Assembly (NCBI GenBank): GCA_902560855.1
Contig: CACENJ010000004.1
Location: 1 to 64,000 of the forward strand
From: an uncultured Pelagibacteraceae bacterium
GTDB taxonomy: Bacteria > Pseudomonadota > Alphaproteobacteria > Pelagibacterales > Pelagibacteraceae
Length of the DNA stretch: 64,000 nt
Direction of reading: 5' to 3'
The notes under the pieces: generated by a model
The model's input: only the letters and a program-made list of their open reading frames with translations
Told to the model about the DNA's origin: nothing
Databases searched by the model: none
Shown: positions 1-9,374 of the stretch, one piece after another
Layout of the letters: every line of letters starts with the position of its first letter
How positions within the stretch are numbered: the stretch's first letter is position 1
Made by a program: the position numbers and the translations under genes

Positions 1-632
1 GTTGAAGTTGGCACAATAGATTGTGCTGCAGATCTAGCTCTTCTCTGATCTTTATGTGAATTATCCAAAAGTCTTTGGTCACTTGTGTATGAATGAATTG
101 TTGTCATGAAACCTTTTTCAATTTTAAATTCTTTATTCAGCACATGCGCAACTGGCGCAAGACAATTTGTGGTGCAAGAAGCTGCTGAAATTATTAAGTC
201 ATTTTTATTTATTAACTTATGATTTACACCATATACAATTGTTTTATCGGCATTTTTACAAGGAGCAGAAACAATTACTTTTTTTGCACCATTTTTTATA
301 TGTTGAAAAGATTTTTCTTTTGAATTATTTTTTCCAGTACATTCTAAAACTATATCTACTCCATACTTTTTCCAATTTATATTGTTTAATTCTGTTTCTC
401 TAGAAAAAGAGATTTTTTTTTTATTAATAAATAAATTTTTTTCATTAAAGCTTATTTCAGCGCCAAGGTTTCCATGAATAGAATCATATTTTAATAAGTG
501 ACAACTGTTTTTTGAATCGGTTCTATTATTTATGTGTTTTAGTTCTATATTTTTATTTTTATTTTCTAAAATTGATCTAATAATCATTCTACCAATTCTA
601 CCAAGGCCATTTATTCCTATTTTTACTGTCAT
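1..632 (-). CDS. gapA: Glyceraldehyde-3-phosphate dehydrogenase, N-terminal part (cut by window edge)
   Basis: This is the NAD(P)-dependent dehydrogenase that interconverts glyceraldehyde-3-phosphate and 1,3-bisphosphoglycerate in the cytoplasm. About 210 residues are visible. The protein opens with the Rossmann motif KIGINGLGRIGRM, and near residue 152 has the catalytic-cysteine motif SAASCTTNC; a TIHSYTSDQ segment follows. The C-terminal third lies outside the window. The ATG at 632-630 is only two bases beyond the tkt stop, so the two genes almost certainly form one transcript (tkt-gap, a common proteobacterial order often followed by pgk). Nothing looks truncated apart from the window edge. 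The family assignment is secure; which cofactor is preferred cannot be read from this fragment. Confidence 0.95.
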   Translation of the reverse strand, partial: MTVKIGINGLGRIGRMIIRSILENKNKNIELKHINNRTDSKNSCHLLKYDSIHGNLGAEISFNEKNLFINKKKISFSRETELNNINWKKYGVDIVLECTGKNNSKEKSFQHIKNGAKKVIVSAPCKNADKTIVYGVNHKLINKNDLIISAASCTTNCLAPVAHVLNKEFKIEKGFMTTIHSYTSDQRLLDNSHKDQRRARSAAQSIVPTS

Positions 633-634
633 AT

Positions 635-2593
635 TTAGTTTTTAATCATTTTTTCTATTTTTTTTACTATGCTGTCACTTGTTAAACCAAAATATTTAAA
701 AGCATCTTTATAAGGTGCGCTTTTACCGAAACTATCAATACCAAAACACAAGCCATTATTTCCAACAAAACTTTTCCAAAAATCAGTTGAAGCTGCTTCT
801 ATAGAGACTTTATATTTTGTTTCATTTAAAATTTTTTTCTTATATTCGTTAGTTTGTTTGTTAAAAAAATTTAAACACGGTACTGATATAACCTTTGAAT
901 AAATACTTTGTGTGGCTAATTTATGACTAACTTCCAAGGCTAAATTTATCTCTGAGCCACTTGCGAATATTGTTAAATTTATTTTTTTATTATTTCTAAA
1001 TAATTCATAAGCTCCTTTTAGACACTTATTTTCTTTATAAAACTCTTTCCTAACTTGATTAAGTTTTTGTCGTGTTAAAGCTATAACACTCGGAGTTTTT
1101 AAACTTTCCAAAGCAAGTTGCCAGCACTCTAAAGTTTCAGTAGTATCGGCAGGTCTAAAAACATTTAAATTGGGAATAGATCTTAAACCAGACAATTGTT
1201 CTACCGGTTGATGTGTTGGACCATCTTCGCCAAGACCAATTGAATCATGTGACATTACATAAATTACTCTTTGTTTCATCAAAGCAGAAAGTCTTATTGA
1301 AGGTTTACAATAATCACTAAAAATTAGAAACGTTCCTCCATATGGTATTAGCCCACTATGAAGAGCAATTCCATTCATAATTCCACTCATTGCATGTTCC
1401 CGCACTCCGTAATGAATATAGTTACCGTTAAAGTTTCCAGGTTTAATTATTTTATGATTTTTTGTTTTTGTATTATTTGATCCAGATAAATCTGCAGAAC
1501 CTCCTATCAAAGCATCAACTTTTTTAACTAAAAAATTTAATACCTTTTCTGAAGATTTTCTTGTGGCCATTGGCTTGAAATCTTTTGTTATGTTTTTTTT
1601 TTCATTTTCAAAAATTTTTTTAAAATTATTTGAAAAAGTTTTTTCTAAAATATTTTTTTTTGATTTATATTTCTTTTGCCAATTAATTTCTTGTTTTATT
1701 CCTTTTTTTCCAATTTTTTTCCATTCTGATAAAATTTTTTCTGGTATCTTAAATGGTTCATAATTCCAGTTTAATTTTTTTCTAACTAAAGCTGTTTCAT
1801 CTTTCCCCAAAGGACTTCCATGTACTGAGGCAGTGCCAGATTTATTAGGCGATCCATATCCTATTGTAGTTTTGCAAGAAATTACCGTTGGTAGCTTAGC
1901 TTTTTGAACTTTTTTTAATGCTTTAATTATTTGTTTTTCATTGTGACCATCAATTTCAATAAAGTCCCATCCATAACTACTAAATCTTTTTTTAAAATTA
2001 TCTGAAACCGAAAGGCTTGTCGGACCATCAATTGAAATAGAATTATTATCAAATAACATTATTAGATTATTAAGTTTAAGATGTCCTGCAAGGCTTAAAG
2101 CTTCATGACTTATGCCTTCCATCAAACACCCATCTCCTGCCAGAACGTAAGTTTTATGATTAATAACATTTTTGCCAAATTTGTTTTTTAAGATTTTTTC
2201 TGCTAAGGCAAATCCAACTGCATTAGCTATTCCTTGACCTAGTGGTCCAGTAGTAGTTTCAATACCAGTATTAAATTCATATTCAGGATGTCCTGCACAA
2301 ATAGAATTTAATTGTCTAAAATTTTTTATATTGTTTAACGAGATGCTTTTATATCCGGTCAAATAAAGCAGAGAGTAAAGAAGCATTGATCCGTGACCTG
2401 CTGACAAAACGAATCTATCTCTATTTATCCAACTAGGATTTTTTGGATTAAACTTAAGGTAGTATTTAAATAGTATAGTTGCCACATCTGCCATTCCCAT
2501 AGGCAGGCCAGGATGACCTGAGTTGGCCTTTTCAACAGCATCAACTGATAAAAATCTAATTGCGTTTGCTAAATCTCTATTTTGCTTACTCAA
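635..2593 (-). CDS. tkt: Transketolase
   Basis: Thiamine-diphosphate enzyme of the non-oxidative pentose phosphate pathway, moving two-carbon units between ketoses and aldoses. At 652 residues it has the normal family length. Visible landmarks are the N-terminal substrate/ThDP segment SAGHGSMLLY (residues 64-73), the ThDP-magnesium motif beginning GDGCLMEG (153-160) and the YGVREHAM segment carrying the catalytic glutamate (E399). It is the first gene of a tkt-gap transcript, read divergently from the coiled-coil/zapA pair; only 54 bases separate the two starts, so both promoters must sit in that short AT-rich gap. The protein depends on thiamine diphosphate, which links it to thiD and dxs elsewhere in the window. 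Confidence 0.97.
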   Translation of the reverse strand: MSKQNRDLANAIRFLSVDAVEKANSGHPGLPMGMADVATILFKYYLKFNPKNPSWINRDRFVLSAGHGSMLLYSLLYLTGYKSISLNNIKNFRQLNSICAGHPEYEFNTGIETTTGPLGQGIANAVGFALAEKILKNKFGKNVINHKTYVLAGDGCLMEGISHEALSLAGHLKLNNLIMLFDNNSISIDGPTSLSVSDNFKKRFSSYGWDFIEIDGHNEKQIIKALKKVQKAKLPTVISCKTTIGYGSPNKSGTASVHGSPLGKDETALVRKKLNWNYEPFKIPEKILSEWKKIGKKGIKQEINWQKKYKSKKNILEKTFSNNFKKIFENEKKNITKDFKPMATRKSSEKVLNFLVKKVDALIGGSADLSGSNNTKTKNHKIIKPGNFNGNYIHYGVREHAMSGIMNGIALHSGLIPYGGTFLIFSDYCKPSIRLSALMKQRVIYVMSHDSIGLGEDGPTHQPVEQLSGLRSIPNLNVFRPADTTETLECWQLALESLKTPSVIALTRQKLNQVRKEFYKENKCLKGAYELFRNNKKINLTIFASGSEINLALEVSHKLATQSIYSKVISVPCLNFFNKQTNEYKKKILNETKYKVSIEAASTDFWKSFVGNNGLCFGIDSFGKSAPYKDAFKYFGLTSDSIVKKIEKMIKN

Positions 2594-2647
2594 AAATTAT
2601 CCTATCTAGACTAAGAAGATTCGATTTTATATTATAAGTATATATAT

Positions 2648-2968
2648 ATGAAAACTTCTATCGAAAAAGAAAAAAAACTTAATAGTGCTTTAAGTAAATT
2701 AATTAATTTAAATTTAAATACAAATCTTAAAGAGAATTTGCAGCATTTGGGATATCAAAAAAATCAATTAGAAATTGAAAAAAAAGAAATTCTAAAAAAA
2801 TACGAGGAACTCATTCAAGATCACGAAAAAATTAAACAAGAGCTAAAAGATTATAAAAATAAAAGAATTAATGAACAGTCAAAGGTATCTGAGTTTTCGG
2901 AGAAAATAGATGAATTAAATCAAGAAACAGATACTCTGCTTGAGGAAATTGATAAATGGCAAATGTAA
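2648..2968 (+). CDS. Small coiled-coil protein upstream of zapA (DUF4164-like)
   Basis: A 106-residue protein made almost entirely of charged heptad-like sequence rich in Lys, Glu, Leu and Ile, with no signal peptide or membrane segment, so it is probably a cytoplasmic coiled coil. Its reading frame overlaps the start of zapA by 13 bases, so the two are translationally coupled. Many alphaproteobacteria carry a small coiled-coil DUF4164 gene directly upstream of zapA; I assign it to that group by position, length and composition rather than by a diagnostic motif. A role in cell division together with ZapA, comparable to ZapB in enterobacteria, is inference. Confidence 0.7.
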   Translation: MKTSIEKEKKLNSALSKLINLNLNTNLKENLQHLGYQKNQLEIEKKEILKKYEELIQDHEKIKQELKDYKNKRINEQSKVSEFSEKIDELNQETDTLLEEIDKWQM

Positions 2969-3402
2969 ATATTACTTTTAATGGCAAAGAATTTCTTCTT
3001 TCTTGTGACGATGGACAAGAAGATCATCTAATTGAACTTTCAGAACATCTAAATAATAGGTTTGCTGGTTTGAAATCTCAATTAGGCAGTATTGGAGAAA
3101 ACAAGTTATTACTTATTACTTCAATTAAAATAATGGATGAATATTTTGAGACAAAAAAAAAAATTGAAGATAAAAAAAAAGAACTTAATGATTTGTCAAA
3201 TAAGTTTAAGGAATTAAGATCTTTGGTTTATAATTATAGAGACGATAAAGAAAAAGAAATTGATATTCTAAAAACAAACCAAGAAACTTTTAAAGAAACG
3301 ATAGAAAAAAATAAAGAAGATTATGAAAAAATAATCGAAGAAGCTGCAGAAAAGATAGAAACTTTTATTCAAAAAGCTAGTTCAGACAATCAAATACAGT
3401 AG
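2956..3402 (+). CDS. zapA: Cell division protein ZapA
   Basis: ZapA binds FtsZ and bundles protofilaments at the division ring. The N-terminal about 60 residues fit the ZapA domain: a short beta segment (NVNITFNGKEFLLSC), then DDGQEDHLIELSEHLNNR, the region that normally reads as the conserved CxxGEE-type segment followed by a helix. The C-terminal half (about residues 60-145) is a long charged coiled coil, longer than in the roughly 110-residue enterobacterial protein but usual for alphaproteobacteria. The ATG lies inside the end of the upstream coiled-coil gene, and the folate gene starts six bases after its stop, so it belongs to the 2648-5984 transcript. Confidence 0.85.
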   Translation: MANVNITFNGKEFLLSCDDGQEDHLIELSEHLNNRFAGLKSQLGSIGENKLLLITSIKIMDEYFETKKKIEDKKKELNDLSNKFKELRSLVYNYRDDKEKEIDILKTNQETFKETIEKNKEDYEKIIEEAAEKIETFIQKASSDNQIQ

Positions 3403-3408
3403 CCAATT

Positions 3409-3957
3409 GTGTTGAAATTTAAAATTAGAAACAAAATTCTAAAAAATAGAAAAATAAAAAATCAAGGAAAAATTAAAATTAAATTTAATAAAATTTATAG
3501 TTTGTTAAAAAAAACAACAAAAATAAAAAAGAAAATTATTGGTGGCTATTATCCTGTAAATCATGAAGTTGATGATTTAGAAATTTTAAAAGAATTTGAA
3601 AAGAGAAAAATAAAAATTTCATTACCAACGATTAGAAAAAATTATAAAATGAATTTTATTGAATGTTCCCTAGATAGTGCTTTTTCTGTTAATCATTACG
3701 GTATTCCAGAACCAGCAAATGGCAAAACTGTATATCCAGATGTGTTGCTAGTACCTTTAGTAGCTTTTGATAAAAACCTAAATAGATTAGGTTATGGAGC
3801 AGGTTTCTATGATAGATTTATAGAATCATTAAAAAAAAAGAAAAATATTATCACAATTGGTTTAGCATTTGATTTTCAAGAAGTATATTTAATTCCAGTT
3901 TCTAAGCTCGATCAAAAGTTAGATTATATAATTACAAATAAAAAAATTTTAAAATGA
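3409..3957 (+). CDS. 5-formyltetrahydrofolate cyclo-ligase
   Basis: ATP-dependent enzyme converting 5-formyl-THF to 5,10-methenyl-THF, returning folate to the one-carbon pool. The 182-residue protein has a basic ATP-binding N terminus, the central GGYYPVNHEVD segment, and the family signature GYGAGFYDRF near residue 130. The start is GTG at 3409, with TTG at 3412 as an alternative. In many bacteria 6S RNA lies immediately upstream of this gene; here only six bases separate it from zapA, so 6S RNA is not at this locus. The last four bases (ATGA) overlap the next gene. The common symbol is ygfA/fau. Confidence 0.92.
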   Translation: MLKFKIRNKILKNRKIKNQGKIKIKFNKIYSLLKKTTKIKKKIIGGYYPVNHEVDDLEILKEFEKRKIKISLPTIRKNYKMNFIECSLDSAFSVNHYGIPEPANGKTVYPDVLLVPLVAFDKNLNRLGYGAGFYDRFIESLKKKKNIITIGLAFDFQEVYLIPVSKLDQKLDYIITNKKILK

Positions 3958-4760
3958 AAATTCTTTTTTTGGGAGACATAGTTGGAGTTTCTGGATGTGA
4001 TGCTGTTAAAAAACATCTGCCAAGCATTATAAATGAATCTAAAATTAATTTTGTAATTGCAAATGGTGAAAATGCAGCAAATGATGGAGTTGGTATTACT
4101 GAAGAAATATCAAATAATTTATTTAATTGTGGAGTAGACGTTATAACTACTGGCAATCATGTTTGGGATCACAAAGAAACAGTCACACACATTGAAAGAG
4201 AGAAAAGACTTTTGAGACCTTTAAACTTGCCACAATTTTCACCAGGCAAAGGTTTTGGTGTATACAACTCAACAAACGGATTAAGAGTTGGTGTTCTTAA
4301 TTTAATGGGAAATATTTTTATGAAAAAATGTGATGATGTTTTTGAGACTGCGCAAAAATTTATTTTAAATAAAAGTTTAAAAAAAGATTATGATATTTTA
4401 GTTGTCGATTTTCATGGTGAAATTACAAGTGAAAAAATGGCCATGGGACATTTTTTTGACGGTAAAGCTACTTTAGTTGTTGGAACTCACACTCATGTTC
4501 CAACTTCTGATACAATGATTCTGAAAAATGGAACAGCATATCAAAGTGATGCTGGAATGTGCGGTGATTATAATTCAGTTATTGGAATGAATAAAGATAA
4601 TTCCTTAAACAAATTTTTAAAAAAAAACTCACAAAAACATTATCCAGCAATTGGAGAAGCAAGTTTATGTGGATCTATAATTCAATGCGATATAGAAACT
4701 GGACTTGCGAAAAATATAAAACAATTCATATACGGAGGTGTTTTAAAAAATTCACATTAA
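3954..4760 (+). CDS. ymdB: YmdB-type metallophosphoesterase
   Basis: A 268-residue calcineurin-like phosphoesterase of the YmdB/DR1281 (TIGR00282) type; members studied in other bacteria hydrolyse 2',3'-cyclic AMP. Metal-binding motifs are visible in order: FLGDIVG (near residue 8), ANGENAANDGVG (about 38-49), TGNHVWDHKE (about 65-74), DFHGE (about 155) and VGTHTHVPTSD (about 180). There is no signal peptide, so it acts in the cytoplasm. It overlaps the folate gene by four bases and is followed after four bases by yebC. Family placement is strong; the physiological substrate in this organism is unknown. Confidence 0.88.
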   Translation: MKILFLGDIVGVSGCDAVKKHLPSIINESKINFVIANGENAANDGVGITEEISNNLFNCGVDVITTGNHVWDHKETVTHIEREKRLLRPLNLPQFSPGKGFGVYNSTNGLRVGVLNLMGNIFMKKCDDVFETAQKFILNKSLKKDYDILVVDFHGEITSEKMAMGHFFDGKATLVVGTHTHVPTSDTMILKNGTAYQSDAGMCGDYNSVIGMNKDNSLNKFLKKNSQKHYPAIGEASLCGSIIQCDIETGLAKNIKQFIYGGVLKNSH

Positions 4761-4764
4761 AAAT

Positions 4765-5493
4765 ATGGCAGGTCATTCTCATTGGGCAGGAATTAAGCAT
4801 AAGAAAGGTAGGGCTGATAAATTAAGATCAAATCTTTTTTCTAAACTTTCCCGAGAAATTACAGTAGCTGCTAAACTAGGTGACAAAGATCCTGATATGA
4901 ATGCAAGATTAAGATCAGCAATTCAAGCAGCGAGATCTGCTAACATGCCTAAAGACAATATTGAAAGAGCTATAGACAAATCATCAAACAGCACTGATGA
5001 AAATTTTGAAAATATGAGATACGAAGGTTTTGGACCTGACAATGTAGCAGTAATAGTAGAAACTTTAACCAACAACAAAAATAGAACGGCCTCAAGCATT
5101 AGGACAATTTTTCAAAAATATGGAGGAAATCTAGGAACTCAAGGTTCTGCATCACATAATTTTAATCAATTAGGTGTTATTAAAATCAATAGAAAAGAAA
5201 TATCAGACGATAAGCTTTTTGAAGTTGCAATTGAAGCGGGAGCCAAGGAATGTATATCGAATGACGATTTTCATGAAATACAATGTGAAAAAAGTGAAAT
5301 TTATAACGTAAAAAAAAAAATTGAGTCAAAAATTCAAAATTTTATTTCTACAGAAATAGAATGGAAACCATTAAATGATGTTGAAGTTAAAAAAGACAAA
5401 GTAGAAATAACAACAGAATTTTTAGAAGCTTTAGAAAATAATGACGATGTTCAGAGCGTTTATACTAACTTAAAATTCACTAATAATTTATGA
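4765..5493 (+). CDS. yebC: YebC/PmpR family regulatory/translation factor
   Basis: A 242-residue cytoplasmic protein of the YebC/PmpR family, reported as DNA-binding regulators and, more recently, as factors easing translation through proline-rich stretches. The start MAGHSHWAGIKHKKGRAD is nearly the family consensus (MAGHSKWANIKHRK), and the conserved NMPKDNIERAI and EGFGP segments follow (about residues 58-90). In many proteobacteria yebC sits immediately upstream of ruvC, and the same order is kept here with a 4-bp ATGA overlap. Confidence 0.95.
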   Translation: MAGHSHWAGIKHKKGRADKLRSNLFSKLSREITVAAKLGDKDPDMNARLRSAIQAARSANMPKDNIERAIDKSSNSTDENFENMRYEGFGPDNVAVIVETLTNNKNRTASSIRTIFQKYGGNLGTQGSASHNFNQLGVIKINRKEISDDKLFEVAIEAGAKECISNDDFHEIQCEKSEIYNVKKKIESKIQNFISTEIEWKPLNDVEVKKDKVEITTEFLEALENNDDVQSVYTNLKFTNNL

Positions 5494-5984
5494 TTATTAT
5501 AGGAATAGATCCAGGAATTTCAGGTTCAATTTGTTTCTTTCAGGATGGAAAAATCCTCGACCTGGTTGAAATGCCAAATATGGCCGAAGGGAAGAAAAAT
5601 AAAAGACAGGTTAATGGCGCACAAATATACAATGAAATTTATTTGCGAATTAAAAATTACAAAAAAGAGGATATAAAAGTTGTAATTGAGCAAGTTTCAG
5701 CAATGCCAGGCCAAGGTGTCACAAGTATGTTTAATTTTGGTCAATCGTTTGGAGTATTAAAAGGAATTTGTTCTGCTATGCAACTGCCAACATATTTTGT
5801 AAGACCTGCTAAGTGGAAAAAATACTTTAACCTTATCAATGCAGAAAAGGATGCCAGTAGAACGAAAGCTATTCAAATTTTTCCTTATATTTCTTCAAAA
5901 TTATCAAAGAAAAAAGATGCAAATAAAGCAGATGCCATCTTATTAGCTAGTTTTTTCTATGAAACCTTTCAATCTAGCGACTAG
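5490..5984 (+). CDS. RuvC-like Holliday-junction nuclease, divergent (phage-like) type
   Basis: A 164-residue RNase H-fold nuclease. The acidic catalytic set can be traced: D7 in IGIDPGISGS, E67 in VVIEQVSAM, and the C-terminal pair around D143/D148 in KKDANKADAILLA. The central segment MFNFGQSFGVLKG plus PAKWKKYF (about 80-113) resembles RuvC-like nucleases found in phages more than the canonical bacterial RuvC, where a KNADSALKLGQARG-like stretch is expected. It occupies the usual ruvC slot between yebC and tolQ, but ruvA and ruvB, which normally follow, are absent. Holliday-junction cleavage is the likely role, inferred from fold and position. Confidence 0.8.
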   Translation: MIIIGIDPGISGSICFFQDGKILDLVEMPNMAEGKKNKRQVNGAQIYNEIYLRIKNYKKEDIKVVIEQVSAMPGQGVTSMFNFGQSFGVLKGICSAMQLPTYFVRPAKWKKYFNLINAEKDASRTKAIQIFPYISSKLSKKKDANKADAILLASFFYETFQSSD

Positions 5985-6038
5985 TTATTTAATAATAATA
6001 GTCAAATTCATGACACATTTTAGTGTGAACTATCCTTA

Positions 6039-6713
6039 ATGGAAGCAGATATATCAACGCAAGCAGTTGGCCTAGCTAGCAATACAGATTTTTCAATTAT
6101 AAGCTTATTTATTAGGGCTGACATTATAGTAAAGAGTGTAATAGTCATTTTGATTGCAAGTTCAATTTATTCATGGGCTGTTATTTTTGAAAAAATGAAA
6201 ATGTTTAAAAAAATAAATAAAAGCACAGAAGAGTTTGAAAATAAATTTTGGAAATCAAAGTCAGCAGAAACTTTTTATAATAATTTGCCAGCAAATTTTG
6301 AAGACCCAATGGCTAATGTATTTAGAAATTCAATGGAAGCAATGTTAAAATCTCGCAGAAGCTCAAATCTTAATGAGAAGATGTCTCGAATGTTAGAAAT
6401 TAACATTGAACAACAAATGGAGAAGATTGAAAAAAATTATACATTATTAGCTACCGTAGGATCAACAGCTCCTTTCATAGGTTTATTTGGTACTGTTTGG
6501 GGAATAATGAATTCTTTTCAGTCAATAGCGATTTCAAGAAATACAAGTCTAGCCATTGTTGCCCCAGGAATTGCCGAAGCATTATTTGCAACTGCATTAG
6601 GACTTTTAGCAGCAATTCCTGCTGTTGTTGCTTTTAATAAATTTAACAGCGATTCAAAAAAATACTCTCAAAAATTAGAAAATTTTTCAAAAAGACTTTT
6701 ATCAATAATCTAA
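6039..6713 (+). CDS. tolQ: TolQ, inner-membrane proton-channel component
   Basis: TolQ forms, with TolR, the proton-driven motor of the Tol-Pal envelope system, which draws the outer membrane in during division. The 224-residue protein has an N-terminal membrane segment (about 22-45), a cytoplasmic domain, and two further membrane helices, with the MotA/TolQ/ExbB signature around STAPFIGLFGTVWGIM and VAPGIAEALFATALGLLAAIPAV (about residues 140-205). It begins the tolQRAB-pal run, one base before tolR. The 54-base gap upstream contains a weak dyad (ACAC/GTGT) but no promoter I can assign with confidence. Confidence 0.95.
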   Translation: MEADISTQAVGLASNTDFSIISLFIRADIIVKSVIVILIASSIYSWAVIFEKMKMFKKINKSTEEFENKFWKSKSAETFYNNLPANFEDPMANVFRNSMEAMLKSRRSSNLNEKMSRMLEINIEQQMEKIEKNYTLLATVGSTAPFIGLFGTVWGIMNSFQSIAISRNTSLAIVAPGIAEALFATALGLLAAIPAVVAFNKFNSDSKKYSQKLENFSKRLLSII

Positions 6714-6714
6714 A

Positions 6715-7131
6715 ATGGCTTTTAAACTAAAACGTTCATCCAGAGAACCAATGAGCGAAATTAATGTAACCCCATTTGTCGATGTAATGTTAGTTTTATT
6801 AATTATATTTATGGTAACTGCTCCATTATTAACAGTTGGAGTTCAGGTAGATTTGCCAGAAAGTTCAGCGGACTCTTTACCAGAAGAACAAGAACCCTTA
6901 ACTTTAACTATTAATGCAAAAGGTGAAATTTTTATACAAGAGTCAAAGGTAGACTATGAAAAAATTATTGCAAAAATATTAGCTGTTTCAAAAAACAGAA
7001 CAGATACAAGAATTTACGTAAGAGGAGATAAAACAATTAATTATGGAAGGGTTTTAGAAATAATGGGAATGTTGTCTGGTTCAGGTTTTACTAAAGTTGC
7101 TCTTATTTCTGAGCCCTACAAGGAAAGATAA
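6715..7131 (+). CDS. tolR: TolR, Tol-Pal motor component
   Basis: A 138-residue ExbD/TolR family protein with one N-terminal membrane helix (about residues 21-40) and a periplasmic domain. The motif EINVTPFVDVMLVLLIIFMV places the key membrane aspartate (PFVD) where the family has its proton-translocating residue. It partners TolQ. It follows tolQ after one base and precedes tolA after four bases if the GTG start chosen for tolA is right, indicating a single transcript. Confidence 0.96.
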   Translation: MAFKLKRSSREPMSEINVTPFVDVMLVLLIIFMVTAPLLTVGVQVDLPESSADSLPEEQEPLTLTINAKGEIFIQESKVDYEKIIAKILAVSKNRTDTRIYVRGDKTINYGRVLEIMGMLSGSGFTKVALISEPYKER

Positions 7132-7135
7132 TTTA

Positions 7136-7948
7136 GTGTATAGAAATATTGCTATTTCGAGTGGATTTCATTTACTTATAATTGTTGTAGCAACTTTAAG
7201 TTTACCATTTTTGGCCAAAAAACCGATTGATCTACCACCTATTGTGTCTATAGAGTTGATTCAAATTACTGACAAAACAAATGTTCCTTACGCACCAAAA
7301 GCAAAGAAAATAATAGAAAAGGTTAAAAAAAAAGAAGAGGAAAGAGTTGTTTCTGAACAAGCGCCACCAAAAAAAGTAAAAAAAGAAAAACCAGATGCTG
7401 TTCCTTTGCCAGATGAAAAAAATGAAAAAATAAAAAAAATAGAGGAAAAAAAACAAAATCCAGAAAAAATAGAAACAGAAGTTAAACAAGTTTCTGAATT
7501 TGAGAAAAAAGAACTGTTTGATCCAAATAATATTGCTGCTTTAATTGACAAATCCAAGGAGGATTTAGCCGAAACTACAAAAAGTACGAATAAAATTACA
7601 CAGTCCCAAGATAAGAGTGTTGAGCTTGGGGGACTTTCATTAAGTGAAGAAGATGCATTAAAAGCACAGATATTTGGATGTTGGAGTATTCCTTTGGGAT
7701 TACCTTATAATGAAAATTTGTTAGTTCGTATAAAATTAAAATTAAAACCTGATGGAACAGTAATAAAATCAGAAATACTAGACCATGCTAGAATGAATAA
7801 ACCTGGACAAGGATTTTATAAAGTGTTAGCTGAAAGTGCTTTAAGAGCAATAAGATTATGTCAACCATTAAGGGTGCCAACTACAGGCTATGAGAGATGG
7901 AAGGATATGCAGTTAAATTTTGATGCAAGAGAAATGTTAGAAGGATAA
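7136..7948 (+). CDS. tolA: TolA-like periplasm-spanning protein
   Basis: TolA links the TolQR motor to TolB/Pal across the periplasm. I place the start at GTG 7136 rather than the open start at 7097 inside tolR, because it puts the membrane helix ([19 protein letters not shown]) directly at the N terminus. Domain order: membrane anchor (about 5-25), a long Lys/Glu/Pro-rich central region (about 45-150) typical of TolA domain II, and a compact C-terminal domain (about 175-270) with the [10 protein letters not shown] and [13 protein letters not shown] segments typical of TolA/TonB C-termini. Length is about 270 residues, short to typical for alphaproteobacteria. The sequence outside the C-terminal domain is low complexity, so identity rests strongly on operon position. 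Confidence 0.9.
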   Translation: MYRNIAISSGFHLLIIVVATLSLPFLAKKPIDLPPIVSIELIQITDKTNVPYAPKAKKIIEKVKKKEEERVVSEQAPPKKVKKEKPDAVPLPDEKNEKIKKIEEKKQNPEKIETEVKQVSEFEKKELFDPNNIAALIDKSKEDLAETTKSTNKITQSQDKSVELGGLSLSEEDALKAQIFGCWSIPLGLPYNENLLVRIKLKLKPDGTVIKSEILDHARMNKPGQGFYKVLAESALRAIRLCQPLRVPTTGYERWKDMQLNFDAREMLEG

Positions 7949-7952
7949 TTAT

Positions 7953-9293
7953 TTGAACTTAATAAGAATATTAATTGTACTGTTATTCATTCAGTTTAAA
8001 GCTTACGCTTTAATTGAGGTCGATATTACAAGAGGAAACTTAAACCCTCTTCCAATAGCAGTATCCCCATTATCTTCTAATAAGGAATCGCAAGCTGAAT
8101 TTGAAAAAATCTTAGAAAAAAAAAATATTGGTTCAGAAATATCTCTAGTTGTTGAAAATAATTTAAAATTAACTGGGCTTTTCAATCCTCTTAAAAAAGA
8201 TGCATTTTTACAAAAACCTGATATTGCCCATTTAAAACCAAGATTTGAAGATTGGGCATTGATAAAAGCTCAAGCTCTAATAACCGGAAAAGTTGAAATT
8301 GTTGATGAAAAATTAAGAGTTGAATTTAGATTGTGGGATGTTTTAGCAGCAAAAGAAATGCTTGCACTAGCTTTCACTACAGTTCCATCAAATTGGAGAA
8401 GAGTAGGACATATAATAACAGATAAAATTTATGAAAGATTAACTGGAGAAAAAGGTTATTTTGATACTAGAATAATTTATGTTTCAGAAGAAGGTCCTAA
8501 AACACAAAGAATAAAAAAGCTAGCGATAATGGATCAAGATGGACATAATTTAAAATATTTAACTCTGGGAAATGAATTAGTTTTAACACCAAGATTTAAC
8601 CCTACAAATCAAATGGTAACTTATTTATCGTATTTTAGAAACTTGCCTAGAGTTTACTTGTTAGATATAGAGACAGGCGAGCAAGAAGTTGTTGGAGACT
8701 TTCCAGGAATGACATTTGCTCCGAGATTTTCACCGGACGGAAAAAAAATTATCATGAGTTTTGCAATGGATGGAAACTCAGATATTTATACAATGGATTT
8801 AGAAAACAGAGTTGTAGAAAGAATTACAAATCATCCTTCAATTGATACTTCGCCATCATATTCTCCAGATGGAAAGTATATTGCTTTTAATTCGGATAGA
8901 AGCAAATACCAACAAATCTATGTTATGAAAAGCGATGGATCAAATGTCAAGAGAATTTCTTTTGGCAATGGACTGTATGGCACTCCAGTTTGGTCGCCCA
9001 GAGGTGATTTAATTGCATTTACAAAATTGCATAAGGGAAAATTTTATATAGGAGTCATGAGGACCGATGGTTCAGGGGAAAGACTTTTAACAGAAAATTT
9101 TTATCAAGAAGCACCATCCTGGTCACCCAATGGTAGAGTTTTGATTTTTTATAGAGAAACTAAAACTGACGATAAAGGAGAAGGATTTTCAGCAAAATTA
9201 TGGTCTATTGACTTAACTGGCTACAATGAAAGGCTAGTTCCCACAAAAACTGATGCTTCTGACCCATCCTGGTCGTCTTTATTAAGTAATTAA
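7953..9293 (+). CDS. tolB: TolB, periplasmic beta-propeller of the Tol-Pal system
   Basis: A 446-residue periplasmic protein that binds Pal and TolA. Translation likely begins at TTG 7953, which gives a clear signal peptide (hydrophobic [13 protein letters not shown], cleavage after AYA). The amino-terminal domain (about 20-150) is followed by repeated propeller blades with the typical [38 protein letters not shown] and [12 protein letters not shown] motifs (about 240-400). It ends 81 bases before pal; this gap holds the pal ribosome-binding site. Confidence 0.96.
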   Translation: MNLIRILIVLLFIQFKAYALIEVDITRGNLNPLPIAVSPLSSNKESQAEFEKILEKKNIGSEISLVVENNLKLTGLFNPLKKDAFLQKPDIAHLKPRFEDWALIKAQALITGKVEIVDEKLRVEFRLWDVLAAKEMLALAFTTVPSNWRRVGHIITDKIYERLTGEKGYFDTRIIYVSEEGPKTQRIKKLAIMDQDGHNLKYLTLGNELVLTPRFNPTNQMVTYLSYFRNLPRVYLLDIETGEQEVVGDFPGMTFAPRFSPDGKKIIMSFAMDGNSDIYTMDLENRVVERITNHPSIDTSPSYSPDGKYIAFNSDRSKYQQIYVMKSDGSNVKRISFGNGLYGTPVWSPRGDLIAFTKLHKGKFYIGVMRTDGSGERLLTENFYQEAPSWSPNGRVLIFYRETKTDDKGEGFSAKLWSIDLTGYNERLVPTKTDASDPSWSSLLSN

Positions 9294-9374
9294 TACCTAA
9301 ATTATCTTGATTTTTTAACTTGAAACATCTATTTAGTTGTGAAAAAGTACATTATTCAATTTTAAGGAGCACTA

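Noticed and set aside
3403..3408. 6S RNA upstream of the 5-formyl-THF cyclo-ligase gene
   Set aside because: Only six bases separate zapA and the cyclo-ligase gene, far too little for a 6S RNA.
7097..7135. Earlier start for TolA within tolR
   Set aside because: The extra N-terminal residues precede the membrane anchor and overlap tolR; GTG 7136 gives the standard short cytoplasmic tail.
7232..7557. Phe/Ser-rich minus-strand frames opposite tolA
   Set aside because: They are mirror images of the Lys/Glu-rich central region of TolA and have no ribosome-binding site or neighbours.
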